Shown here: in pieces, positions 9,361 through 16,562 of the stretch
How the letters are laid out: each line of letters begins with the position of its first letter
Numbering within the stretch: position 1 is the first letter of the stretch
DNA from: an uncultured Hungatella sp.
GTDB lineage: Bacteria; Bacillota; Clostridia; Lachnospirales; Lachnospiraceae
DNA: 28,565 nt
Assembly (NCBI GenBank): GCA_910579515.1
Contig: CAJTUV010000039.1
Span: 1 to 28,565 of the forward strand
Direction of reading: 5' to 3'
Translations under genes and position numbers: made by a program
The notes under the pieces: generated by a model
Seen by the model: the letters and a program-made list of their open reading frames with translations, nothing else
What the model was told of the DNA's origin: nothing
Database searches by the model: none

Positions 9361-9405
9361 AAAAACAGGACTGCTTCAGGGAATCCCCTTTTTAAGCAGT
9401 CCTGT
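9361..9405 (-). terminator. Intrinsic terminator between convergent genes
   Basis: A perfect 12-base inverted repeat (ACAGGACTGCTT at 9365-9376 with AAGCAGTCCTGT at 9394-9405) encloses a 17-base loop. On the minus strand it is followed by a T run, so it mainly ends the DUF1266 lipoprotein transcript. It may also stop plus-strand transcription from the MBL gene, although no T run follows on that side. Confidence 0.8.
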
Positions 9406-9412
9406 CATCATC

Positions 9413-10651
9413 TTACCAGGTCTTTTGTAATGTCATCTTATAATCAATCGTATAAGGGCTGTCGTCTCTGGTCTTAATATCTTCATAGACTCCCCTGCGC
9501 TCGTCTGGGCTTTCCTCTGCCCAATATTCATATCCTCTCAGATAACTGTCCATCAAATCATCCCAAGACTCAAACAGAGGCTGTGCAATCATAGCAATCT
9601 CTAAGGACTTGTCCAAAGCTTCTTCCTCTGTATAATATCCTGCCAAATAGTAGTATCCCATTAAGCTTAAAGCACGACAGTAGTCCCACCCTGCAATCGC
9701 ATTCTCACCAAACTGCTCATACATGCTATAGGAATTCACATAACCGTCCACAGATTCTGCATCAATGTCAAAATTAGCCAGCAAAAACTCTCCTCTTTCA
9801 GCCTCTGCCACCCCGCCTAATCCAGCCTCTTCCAAAAGCTTCATGTCCTCGGCAAAGCCTGTGCGGTGTCCCTCCTCCAGAATCCAGTTCAGGTTTTCAT
9901 CCGCACTCTGACGATCTGTGACTCCCCACCAGGAGTTTAACAGTTCCTTCTCGATTGCCATACTGTCGTCATTTGCAGGAAGACCGCCGAAAAGATTGTA
10001 ATCCCATCCGTTCAGATCTGTCAAAACCGCATAGCTTGCATTAAACCAGCGGATTGTGTCTGTCACTTCTGCTGTTGAGTTGTTCTCGACCTCAGGAACC
10101 ACCTCTGTAAATTTGGAAAGAGATGCCTTAAAAGCAGCTCTGTTCTTATCGCTGATCTTGGTTGCTACAAAACCGATAGAATAGTAAGCATACTCTGTCT
10201 CTCCGCTGAGCAGATATACCTGAGCTGTGGTGCCGTCAGAACTCATCTTGCAGTTGCCTACAGAAATGTTAGTCATTCCGGGAACCTCAAACGCTTCCGC
10301 TTCCTGATAATCTGTCATTCCATAGCTGGTCTCTACCAGTTCCTTTAAATCGTCCATGCTTTCTACAGGGAAAATGCCGCCCTTTGGAAACTGCATCATG
10401 AGAACTGCTTCTCTTCCGTCTTTGCTGCCTGCTGTAAGGAATGTGTCGCTTCCCGCATCCTCGGTGATCCATTCCTTATTCAGATAAATGGTAGCAGAAC
10501 CGTCTGGCGTGGAAAACTCCTTCATTTCAGCCAGTAACTCCTCTGCAGTTGCCACTTTCCCCCCGCCGCATCCTTGCAACATGGTAAAGGCAAGGATCAT
10601 GATCATAAACAGACTTATCATTCTGCTTACTCTCTTTTGTTTCATAACCAT
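9413..10651 (-). CDS. Lipoprotein with DUF1266 domain
   Basis: A 412-residue predicted lipoprotein. A basic N-terminus and hydrophobic stretch end in the lipobox LQGC, with the lipidated Cys near residue 28 followed by glycines. Residues about 45-190 form a first domain rich in beta-type segments (sequences such as GSATIYLNKEW). The C-terminal half, from about residue 200, matches the DUF1266 pattern: a WWGV segment, WDYCRALSLMGYYYLAGY, then SWDDLMDSYLRGYEYW. DUF1266 has no established function. The ATG at 10651 has GGAGG ten bases upstream; the Met two codons later has AAGGA nine bases upstream, so either may be used. It is monocistronic with its own promoter and a strong terminator. Confidence 0.85.
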   Translation of the reverse strand: MVMKQKRVSRMISLFMIMILAFTMLQGCGGGKVATAEELLAEMKEFSTPDGSATIYLNKEWITEDAGSDTFLTAGSKDGREAVLMMQFPKGGIFPVESMDDLKELVETSYGMTDYQEAEAFEVPGMTNISVGNCKMSSDGTTAQVYLLSGETEYAYYSIGFVATKISDKNRAAFKASLSKFTEVVPEVENNSTAEVTDTIRWFNASYAVLTDLNGWDYNLFGGLPANDDSMAIEKELLNSWWGVTDRQSADENLNWILEEGHRTGFAEDMKLLEEAGLGGVAEAERGEFLLANFDIDAESVDGYVNSYSMYEQFGENAIAGWDYCRALSLMGYYYLAGYYTEEEALDKSLEIAMIAQPLFESWDDLMDSYLRGYEYWAEESPDERRGVYEDIKTRDDSPYTIDYKMTLQKTW

Positions 10652-10677
10652 ACTTCCTTTTCCTCCTTAAATAAATA

Positions 10678-10717
10678 GTTACCTATTAATAGTAACACTA
10701 TTAACCTAAAAAAGCAA
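10678..10717 (-). promoter_or_regulatory. Promoter with overlapping palindromic operator for DUF1266 lipoprotein
   Basis: On the minus strand TTGCTT (10717-10712), 17 bases and TGT-TACTAT (-10 at 10694-10689) form a plausible extended -10 promoter. Two overlapping palindromes cover the -10: TTAATAGT-AAC-ACTATTAA at 10686-10704, with perfect 8-base arms, and GTTACCTATTAATAGTAAC at 10678-10696, nearly symmetric. A repressor bound here would block RNA polymerase. The regulator is not identifiable from the site. Confidence 0.5.
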
Positions 10718-10763
10718 CCGAAAAGCTATGCGAGATGTCCAAAAGACACAGTACTTTAACATC

Positions 10764-10792
10764 TTGTATTTCAGGACTTCCAATGGTATAAT
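10764..10792 (+). promoter_or_regulatory. Extended -10 promoter for DUF3842 gene
   Basis: TTGTAT, 17 bases, then TGG-TATAAT. The -10 is perfect and carries the extended TGn. It lies 45 bases upstream of the ATG at 10838. Confidence 0.7.
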
Positions 10793-10837
10793 CAGAGATA
10801 ATCCCCAATATGGAATTATTTTACAGGAGGCGTATTT

Positions 10838-11284
10838 ATGAAGATCACCATCATCGACGGTCAGGGAGGGAAAATGGGAAAAGCTGTTATTGAACAGTTA
10901 AAAAAAGCTCATCCTGACATAAAGCTTTACGCCATCGGCACCAACACAATCGCAACCTCTGCCATGCTAAAGGCAGGCGCAGACTATGGAGCTACCGGAG
11001 AAAATCCCTGTATCGTCCATGCCCGAGATTCCGATATTATCATCGGTCCCATTGGCATTGTCCTGGCGGACGCACTTTTAGGCGAAATCACTCCCGCCAT
11101 CGCCACAGCCATCGGAGCCAGCAAAGCTTATAAAATCTTGATTCCGGCAAACCGCTGCAATCACTATATCGCCGGATGTGTGAACGCTTCTCTGGGAGAA
11201 TATATCCGTATGGTGTGCGAAAAGGTGGACATTATTCTTTCTGGTTCAGCGCCTTATCCACGGCATTTAACTCCTCCTGCGTAA
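10838..11284 (+). CDS. DUF3842 family protein
   Basis: A 148-residue small cytoplasmic protein. The N-terminus MKITIIDGQGGKMGKAV is a glycine-rich nucleotide-binding-like loop (GQGGKMG). The middle region (ATGENPCIVHARDSDIIIGPIGIVLADALLGE) and NRCNHYIAGC fit the DUF3842 family, which is common in Clostridia and has no assigned function. The ATG start has AGGAGG seven bases upstream. The last 17 codons run into the antisense strand of the convergent glycosyltransferase: the two coding ends overlap by 53 bases and no terminator separates them. The tail after VDIILSG (SAPYPRHLTPPA) looks like read-on sequence rather than a conserved domain. Family call is confident; role unknown. Confidence 0.8.
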   Translation: MKITIIDGQGGKMGKAVIEQLKKAHPDIKLYAIGTNTIATSAMLKAGADYGATGENPCIVHARDSDIIIGPIGIVLADALLGEITPAIATAIGASKAYKILIPANRCNHYIAGCVNASLGEYIRMVCEKVDIILSGSAPYPRHLTPPA

Positions 11285-12566
11285 AGGTGTTTCGCATCAC
11301 GGCTGTCAAGTCCTGATATCCTGAAGCCATGGCTGCTCTCAGCACAAAAATCCGGTCCTTTAAACTGTCGAAGCGATAAAAGGATTTTCCTAAAAATGCC
11401 GCAACCTGCACGGCCCCTTCCATTCCGTTTTTTGTAGTTGCCTGGTCGCTGGAGAATCCGGCCAGCATCACAACGAGGGTGCTCATAAGATAGGGATTCT
11501 CTTTTAACAATGTAGAGGTAAGTTTGATGCACTCCTTAAGATTTCCATTACTGTAACAGCAAATCGCTAACATCTCATACGTTTTCATGATATTGCCAGA
11601 AAGTATCGCGGACCAGCCTGCGTTTCCATTGGCTTCCAGAATCGTTAAAGCCCGGCGAATATGGGTTTCTCCTCTCTTCCAGTCCTTCCGAGCAGTAAAG
11701 TATTGTCCGACCATATAATCAAAGTCTCCCTCTTCAGGAACAGATTTTACTGCCTTTTGGTAGACTTCCATGATCTCCTTTTCATCAGGCTCAGGCAAAA
11801 AGGTCAAAAGCTGCAAATAGCGCATGTAAATCATAGCGATAGAGCCGATATGGCCTTTGGGATCCTCTGGCATCAGAGAAATAGCTTTCCGATATGCTCT
11901 GGCCGCCTGTTCACAGTCTTTGTCTCCATCATATTCATTTCCTAAATACCCCCACAGTTCCCAGTCATTTGGATCTATTTGAAGCTCTGCTTCAATCAGT
12001 TTTAAATTTCTTCCTTTTTTCTCCCTGACCGTCTTCTCTCCATATCCCGTATGATAAATGGACAGCACAGAAACCGCATCTGCGGTGCGTATGGGAACGT
12101 CGTCCAGCACCAAATACTCATGAATTTTTCTCTTGTAACGCAGAGCAGGGAGGTTCCGGAAAATCCGAATCTGAGTATCTGCCGACAGTACGCCCCCCTT
12201 ATCGTCAAGGTGAATCCATCCCGTGGCAATCCCGTGATGATTGGTATTATGAACTTGCCGAATGCAATATAAAATTTCCTTCGCATCCTTCTCCAGAAAA
12301 TACTCATCTGCATCTAGAAAGGCAATCCATTCATATCTGGCCTTGTCGATCGCAAAGTTTTTCGCTGCGGCAAAATCGTCAATCCAGGGAAAATGATAAA
12401 CTTTGGCTCCCATTTTTTCCGCAATTTCCACGGTTCTGTCTGTTGAGCCTGTATCTACCACAATCTGTTCCGATACAATTCCTTTCCCCCATAAAAGAGC
12501 CCGCTCTATATTCCCCTCTTCATTTTTGACAATCATACACTGAGAAATTCTTATTTTCGGCTCCAT
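11232..12566 (-). CDS. GT2 glycosyltransferase with TPR-like C-terminus (third of three paralogues)
   Basis: A 444-residue two-part enzyme. Residues about 6-230 are a GT-A fold family 2 glycosyltransferase: ISQCMIVKNEE start, VVDTGSTDRT near 37-46, WIDDFAAAKN at 61-70 and the metal- and sugar-nucleotide-binding DxD in FLDADEYF (D85, D87). The conserved RKIHE and YHTGYGE follow. Residues about 190-444 form helical TPR-like repeats, likely the acceptor-binding part. The fold plan resembles protein O- or S-glycosyltransferases of the SunS type. The ATG lies three bases after the stop of the preceding paralogue, so translation is probably coupled. With two sister genes it follows the flagellins, which suggests flagellin glycosylation (inference). 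Its 3' end overlaps the convergent DUF3842 gene. Confidence 0.85.
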   Translation of the reverse strand: MEPKIRISQCMIVKNEEGNIERALLWGKGIVSEQIVVDTGSTDRTVEIAEKMGAKVYHFPWIDDFAAAKNFAIDKARYEWIAFLDADEYFLEKDAKEILYCIRQVHNTNHHGIATGWIHLDDKGGVLSADTQIRIFRNLPALRYKRKIHEYLVLDDVPIRTADAVSVLSIYHTGYGEKTVREKKGRNLKLIEAELQIDPNDWELWGYLGNEYDGDKDCEQAARAYRKAISLMPEDPKGHIGSIAMIYMRYLQLLTFLPEPDEKEIMEVYQKAVKSVPEEGDFDYMVGQYFTARKDWKRGETHIRRALTILEANGNAGWSAILSGNIMKTYEMLAICCYSNGNLKECIKLTSTLLKENPYLMSTLVVMLAGFSSDQATTKNGMEGAVQVAAFLGKSFYRFDSLKDRIFVLRAAMASGYQDLTAVMRNTFTQEELNAVDKALNQKE

Positions 12567-12569
12567 TGC

Positions 12570-13922
12570 TTATCCCTTTCCTCCCTGTCCTAATGCCTTA
12601 TCCACAGCTGCAAGCTCCTCTGGAGCAAACGTTTCTCTTATCCGCTGAACCATCCCCCAGTACTCTGCAGCCATAGCGGCTCTCAATACGAAGAGGCGAT
12701 CCTTTAACTGACCAAAATCATAAAAAGAACCGCCTAGAAATACAAGAACCGACTCTATGCCGTCTCTGCCTTTTTTCGCCGTTTCCTCGTCAGCTTTAAA
12801 GGCCCGTAAAAGCACAGTTAAGGTACTCATCAGATGGGCGTCTTCTTTTAAAAGGGTTGTGGTAAATTTGACACAGTCCGCCATATTCCCATTATTGTAA
12901 CAGCATATGGCCAAAAGCTCATAAGCCTTCCTGATCTCTCCGCACAGAATCATAGACCTTACGGTAGAGCCATACGTGTTCAGAATATCCAAAGCTCTTC
13001 TTAAATACGTTTCCCCTTCCTCAAAATTTCCGCAACGGGTAAAGTATTTCGCCATGGTATAGTCATAGTCCGCCTCCTCTGGCCATCCTTCAGTAGCCTG
13101 CTCATAGACCTTAAGGATGTCCTGAATATTCGGATTGGGACGGCACACCTGAACTTCCAAAAGCCTTAAAAGCGTAATGGATGTGGATACATCATAATGG
13201 CCCCTTTGGGATTTTGGCATCAGCTCCACCGCTTTCCGAAAGGCATGGTCTGCTTTCTCCCACATCTCTCTTTCCTCGTATTCCTGTCCCAAATATCCCC
13301 ACATCTCAAAATCATCTGGGTCTTCGGTTAATTCCATCTGAATCAGTTTTAAATTCCGTCCGCTCTTGTTTTTCGTCTCTTCCTCTCCATATCCCGTATG
13401 GTACATAGACAGTTCATCCACCGCATCCGCCATCTGCATAGGACTTCCGTCCATGGACGCCAGATACTCATGAATCCTTCTTTTATACCTTAAATTCGGA
13501 TGATTACGGAATACTCTGCACTGCGTATTGATAGCCATGACATTTCCCAGATTATCAATATTCACACGCCCAGTCAAAAGGGCATGAAATCTGGTGCTGT
13601 GAAGAGATTTCACATAAAACTTAAGCTTTTGTGCAGCTTCTGGCTGGAAATACTCATCTGCATCAAGAAATACAATCCATTCGCCAGTCGCCTGTTCAAT
13701 CGCATAATTTTTTGCTGCGGCAAAATCGTCAATCCAGGAAAAATGATAAACCTTTGCCCCCATCTGCTCTGCAATCTCCACGGTTCTGTCTGTAGATCCC
13801 GTATCTACCACTATCTGCTCTGACACCACTTCTTTTCCCCAGGAAAGCGCCTGTCTGATATTCTTCTCTTCATTTTTCACAATCATGCACTGGGAAATTT
13901 TTACTCTGTCTCGTGCTTTCAC
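12570..13922 (-). CDS. GT2 glycosyltransferase with TPR-like C-terminus (second of three paralogues)
   Basis: A 450-residue paralogue of its neighbours with the same plan. The GT-A domain carries VVDTGSTDRT, WIDDFAAAKN and DxD at D87/D89 in FLDADEYF; the helical TPR-like tail ends KDRLFVLRAAMAAEY and then EELAAVDKALGQ. The start is a GTG at 13922 with AAAGGAGG eight bases upstream. Its first 75 residues are nearly identical to those of the gene at 11232-12566, and long stretches of DNA match there too, pointing to recent duplication or gene conversion. The tails differ more. It lies 22 bases after the first glycosyltransferase stop, in one operon. Likely substrate is flagellin, by position only. 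Confidence 0.85.
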   Translation of the reverse strand: MKARDRVKISQCMIVKNEEKNIRQALSWGKEVVSEQIVVDTGSTDRTVEIAEQMGAKVYHFSWIDDFAAAKNYAIEQATGEWIVFLDADEYFQPEAAQKLKFYVKSLHSTRFHALLTGRVNIDNLGNVMAINTQCRVFRNHPNLRYKRRIHEYLASMDGSPMQMADAVDELSMYHTGYGEEETKNKSGRNLKLIQMELTEDPDDFEMWGYLGQEYEEREMWEKADHAFRKAVELMPKSQRGHYDVSTSITLLRLLEVQVCRPNPNIQDILKVYEQATEGWPEEADYDYTMAKYFTRCGNFEEGETYLRRALDILNTYGSTVRSMILCGEIRKAYELLAICCYNNGNMADCVKFTTTLLKEDAHLMSTLTVLLRAFKADEETAKKGRDGIESVLVFLGGSFYDFGQLKDRLFVLRAAMAAEYWGMVQRIRETFAPEELAAVDKALGQGGKG

Positions 13923-13944
13923 GAAATCCGCCTCCTTTCACGCT

Positions 13945-15279
13945 TTACCAGGAAAATCCCATCTTTTCTCTCTGTGCAGGCGTAAGAAGACGCCCAGCCA
14001 TATATCCTGCCAATCCCTCATATTCCGCCATTTGAGCTGTCTTCACCACAAACAGCCGGTCTTTTAATGAAGAAGCATCATAAATCTTAAACAGAAATTC
14101 CAAAACAGCCTCGTACTCTTCCTGTCCTGCATTCTGTTTTCCATCTGAAAGAACAGCCTTTAAAAGCAAGACTAAAACCGCCATTCCATAGGGTTGATAT
14201 TTCAGATAATTCACGCCAAAAGCCACGCACTTTTTTAGGTCTCCCATCTCATAACAGCAGCGGACTAAGCTCTCATAAGCTTCCAGCAGATTTCCAGCCA
14301 AAAGAAGAGCCCGGTTATTGCAGCCATACGTATTCAGCTTTTCAACTGCCGCCTCCAGATAGCAGACTGCCTTCTTGGCATTCCCCTGATTTACCCAAAA
14401 ACATCCTGCAATATAGTCAAAATCTGCCTCTTCTGGAATCATAGACACAGCTTTTTCGTATACTTTTTGAGCCTTCTCCCAGGAGTCTTCCGTTTCCTGT
14501 GTCAAAAGAATCAACAGACGGGTAAAGGTAACTGCACTGCGCTGGTCATACTCCACAAGCTTTTGCGGCATGTGTTCAATCGCTTTCACATACCAGTCTT
14601 TCGCCTCTTTTACCTTTCCATCTCCCAAGCATTCATCCCCCATATACCCCATCATCTCATAGTCTTCGGGATGGTCCTCCAGCTCCTTTAAAATCAGCCT
14701 CTGATTTCTGGTGTTCTTTTCTCCTCCTGTCAGGGCCTTTGTCTGATAGCCTGTATGAAAAATGGAAAGATCTCTTGTGACGTCCCCAAGGTGAAGTTCC
14801 CTTCCAGTTGTGGAGAAAAGCTGTTCATGAATCCGCCTGCGATAGCGAAGATCAGGCCGGTTTCGAAAAAAACGAATCTGGGTCCCAGAAGAAGTAATCT
14901 TGCCTTCCTCATTAATCTGCTGCCACCCTGTAGAAATACCGTCAAAAGAATCTTTTGGCAGTCCTGCAATCGCGGTATACAAGCTTTTGGCATCTTCAGG
15001 GATCATATATTCGTCGGCATCCAAAAAGGCAATCCAATCCCCTTTTGCCTGTCCAATCGCATAATTCTTGGCTGCGGCAAAGTCGTCTATCCAGGGGAAG
15101 GAAAACACCTTCGCGCCTTTGGCTTTGGCAATCTCTACAGTACGATCCAAAGAGCCTGTATCTACCACAATCTGCTCCCACATCAGATCTTTTCCCCACG
15201 AAAGGGCTTTTTCTATATTCGCTTCCTCATTTTTTACTATCATACATTGGGATATACGGAGCCTGCTCTTCGTTCCCAC
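13945..15279 (-). CDS. GT2 glycosyltransferase with TPR-like C-terminus (first of three paralogues)
   Basis: A 444-residue member of the same trio and the most divergent one. It keeps RISQCMIVKNEE, VVDTGSLDRT (Ser-Leu instead of Ser-Thr), WIDDFAAAKN and DxD D87/D89 in FLDADEYM. The HTGYQTKALTGGEKN segment differs from the HTGYGE of its sisters. Helical TPR-like repeats follow from about residue 200. I chose the GTG at 15279 because AAAGGAGG lies seven bases before it and the length then equals that of the third paralogue; an upstream in-frame start at 15318 has no ribosome binding site and falls in the terminator hairpin. It is the first gene after the major flagellin, separated by two hairpins. 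Confidence 0.85.
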   Translation of the reverse strand: MGTKSRLRISQCMIVKNEEANIEKALSWGKDLMWEQIVVDTGSLDRTVEIAKAKGAKVFSFPWIDDFAAAKNYAIGQAKGDWIAFLDADEYMIPEDAKSLYTAIAGLPKDSFDGISTGWQQINEEGKITSSGTQIRFFRNRPDLRYRRRIHEQLFSTTGRELHLGDVTRDLSIFHTGYQTKALTGGEKNTRNQRLILKELEDHPEDYEMMGYMGDECLGDGKVKEAKDWYVKAIEHMPQKLVEYDQRSAVTFTRLLILLTQETEDSWEKAQKVYEKAVSMIPEEADFDYIAGCFWVNQGNAKKAVCYLEAAVEKLNTYGCNNRALLLAGNLLEAYESLVRCCYEMGDLKKCVAFGVNYLKYQPYGMAVLVLLLKAVLSDGKQNAGQEEYEAVLEFLFKIYDASSLKDRLFVVKTAQMAEYEGLAGYMAGRLLTPAQREKMGFSW

Positions 15280-15318
15280 GTTCCAACCTCCTTTAAGCCC
15301 GCTTATCTTACATAACAC

Positions 15319-15357
15319 AAAAAGCCATTTCTTAGCGTTTGCTATGGAAATGGCTTT
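15319..15357 (-). terminator. Hairpin terminator between major flagellin and glycosyltransferases
   Basis: AAAGCCATTTC at 15321-15331 pairs perfectly with GAAATGGCTTT at 15347-15357. On the minus strand the stem is followed by a short T run (five T in all, counting the stem end). The run is short, so some read-through into the glycosyltransferase genes is plausible. Confidence 0.65.
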
Positions 15358-15381
15358 CTTGTTACAAGGCCCTGTTATTGT

Positions 15382-15401
15382 GGCCCGGCATCAGCCGGGC
15401 C
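15382..15401 (-). other. GC-rich hairpin in flagellin 3' untranslated region
   Basis: GGCCCGGC and GCCGGGCC form a perfect 8-base stem with a 4-base loop, about 30 bases after the flagellin stop. There is no T run on either side, so it is more likely an RNA-stabilising 3' hairpin than a terminator. Function is inferred. Confidence 0.55.
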
Positions 15402-15429
15402 TGAAAATCTTATTTAAAACCTTACTTCA

Positions 15430-16353
15430 TTACTGAAGCAGGCTCAATACGCTCTGAGGTACAGAGTTGGACTGTGCCAACATGGACTGAGAAGCCTGCA
15501 GAAGAATGTTATTCTTCGTGAATGCAGTAATCTCATCTGCCATATCAGTATCACGGATACGGCTCTCAGCTGCTGTGATGTTCTCAGAAGTAACCTTCAA
15601 GTTGTTGATGGTATGCTCAAGTCTGTTCTGTGCAGCACCGAGTTTAGCACGGTATGTGGAAACGATGTTGATAGCGTTGTTGATCTTGCTGATAGCCTGG
15701 TTACCAGCCAGAGTATCACTACCACTAACTGCGATACGTCCTGCGCTTGTAATCTTTCCGCTTGTAAGACCGCTCAAACCTAATGCCTTAGAAGTCATAT
15801 CAGCTTTGCTTACGTTCAAGGTCTCAACCTTACTTGGACCAATCTGGAAAGTCATCTTATCGCCATAAGCTACTTTTACGCTTGTAGGAGCTGTATTTGT
15901 GCTACCATTAGTCTTACCTGTATCCTTGTTATAATCTGGGCTAGCCAGTGGACGGATACCGTTGAAGTCGGTGTTGTTAGCGATACGGTCGATCTCGTCA
16001 AGAAGATTCTCAACCTCGCTCTGAAGGTTTGCTCTAGCTACGCTGTTGTAGGTACCGTTAGCTGACTGAGAAGCCAAGGTAACAAGACGCTGTAACATGG
16101 AGTGAGTCTCTGTCAAAGCACCTTCTGCTGTCTGAATCAAACCGATTGCATCGTTTGCGTTGCTAACAGCCTGGTTTAAGCCGTTGATCTGAGATCTCAT
16201 GCTCTCAGAAATAGCAAGACCTGCTGCGTTATCGCCTGCACGGTTGATCTTATAACCGGAAGACAGCTTCTCTAAGTTTTTGTTCAAACCACCCTGGTTT
16301 ACGCCTAAATTTCTGTAAGAATTTATCGCCGCTATGTTGTGTTGAATAACCAT
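15430..16353 (-). CDS. hag: Major flagellin
   Basis: Flagellar filament subunit, 307 residues, a short form. The N-terminal D0/D1 domain (MVIQHNIAAINSYRNLG, LEKLSSGYKINRAGDNAAGL near 27-46, ALTETHSMLQRL) runs to about residue 133. The C-terminal D1/D0 domain (from about 225, with LEHTINNLKVTSEN and AESRIRDTDMADE) ends SVLSLLQ. Between them lie only about 90 residues, rich in Ser, Thr, Gly and Asn, with no separate large D2/D3 domain; these are plausible glycosylation sites. There are no cysteines. Residues R89, L93 and E113 correspond to the TLR5-contact residues R90, L94 and E114 of Salmonella FliC. The ATG has AGGAGG seven bases upstream. It has its own sigma-28-like promoter and a GGA-rich leader. 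Confidence 0.95.
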   Translation of the reverse strand: MVIQHNIAAINSYRNLGVNQGGLNKNLEKLSSGYKINRAGDNAAGLAISESMRSQINGLNQAVSNANDAIGLIQTAEGALTETHSMLQRLVTLASQSANGTYNSVARANLQSEVENLLDEIDRIANNTDFNGIRPLASPDYNKDTGKTNGSTNTAPTSVKVAYGDKMTFQIGPSKVETLNVSKADMTSKALGLSGLTSGKITSAGRIAVSGSDTLAGNQAISKINNAINIVSTYRAKLGAAQNRLEHTINNLKVTSENITAAESRIRDTDMADEITAFTKNNILLQASQSMLAQSNSVPQSVLSLLQ

Positions 16354-16485
16354 AAAATTTCCTCCTAATATTTATGATTGTGTTTCTTTCACCAAGAACT
16401 TCCCTGTCCCCGGTCCTCTCCGAAGAGGGCCCCTGCTCCGAAGAAGTCTGTAAAGTTTATTTCATGTGACCATTCACCTTACATA
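16354..16485 (-). promoter_or_regulatory. GGA-rich structured leader of major flagellin, candidate CsrA target
   Basis: The roughly 130-base leader contains seven GGA motifs on the RNA strand, including two in the ribosome binding site AGGAGGAAA. At 16428-16415 the RNA can fold as CCTC-TTCGGA-GAGG, presenting GGA in a hexaloop, the usual CsrA recognition form. In Bacillus subtilis, CsrA represses hag through GGA sites at and upstream of the ribosome binding site, with FliW as antagonist. csrA and fliW are not in the window, so this is a candidate only. Confidence 0.45.
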
Positions 16486-16490
16486 CCTAT

Positions 16491-16518
16491 TTATCGTCGG
16501 TATTTGAAAAAAGATAAG
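16491..16518 (-). promoter_or_regulatory. Sigma-28-like promoter of major flagellin
   Basis: On the minus strand GACGATAA (16498-16491) differs by one base from the sigma-28 -10 GCCGATAA. CTTATC (16518-16513) lies exactly 14 bases upstream, the same arrangement as at the minor flagellin gene. The canonical -35 TAAA is absent. Confidence 0.6.
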
Positions 16519-16562
16519 GTTTTTTTCTTCTATTTTCCAAGTCTTTTTTCTACAACTGCCTG

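Noticed and set aside
14755..15315. Plus-strand open frame of 186 codons
   Set aside because: It lies fully antisense to the first glycosyltransferase, whose motifs are intact, and has no ribosome binding site.
16451..16458. TAAAGTTT on the plus strand, matching a sigma-28 -35
   Set aside because: It points away from the flagellin gene, has no -10 at the right distance on that strand and no gene downstream.
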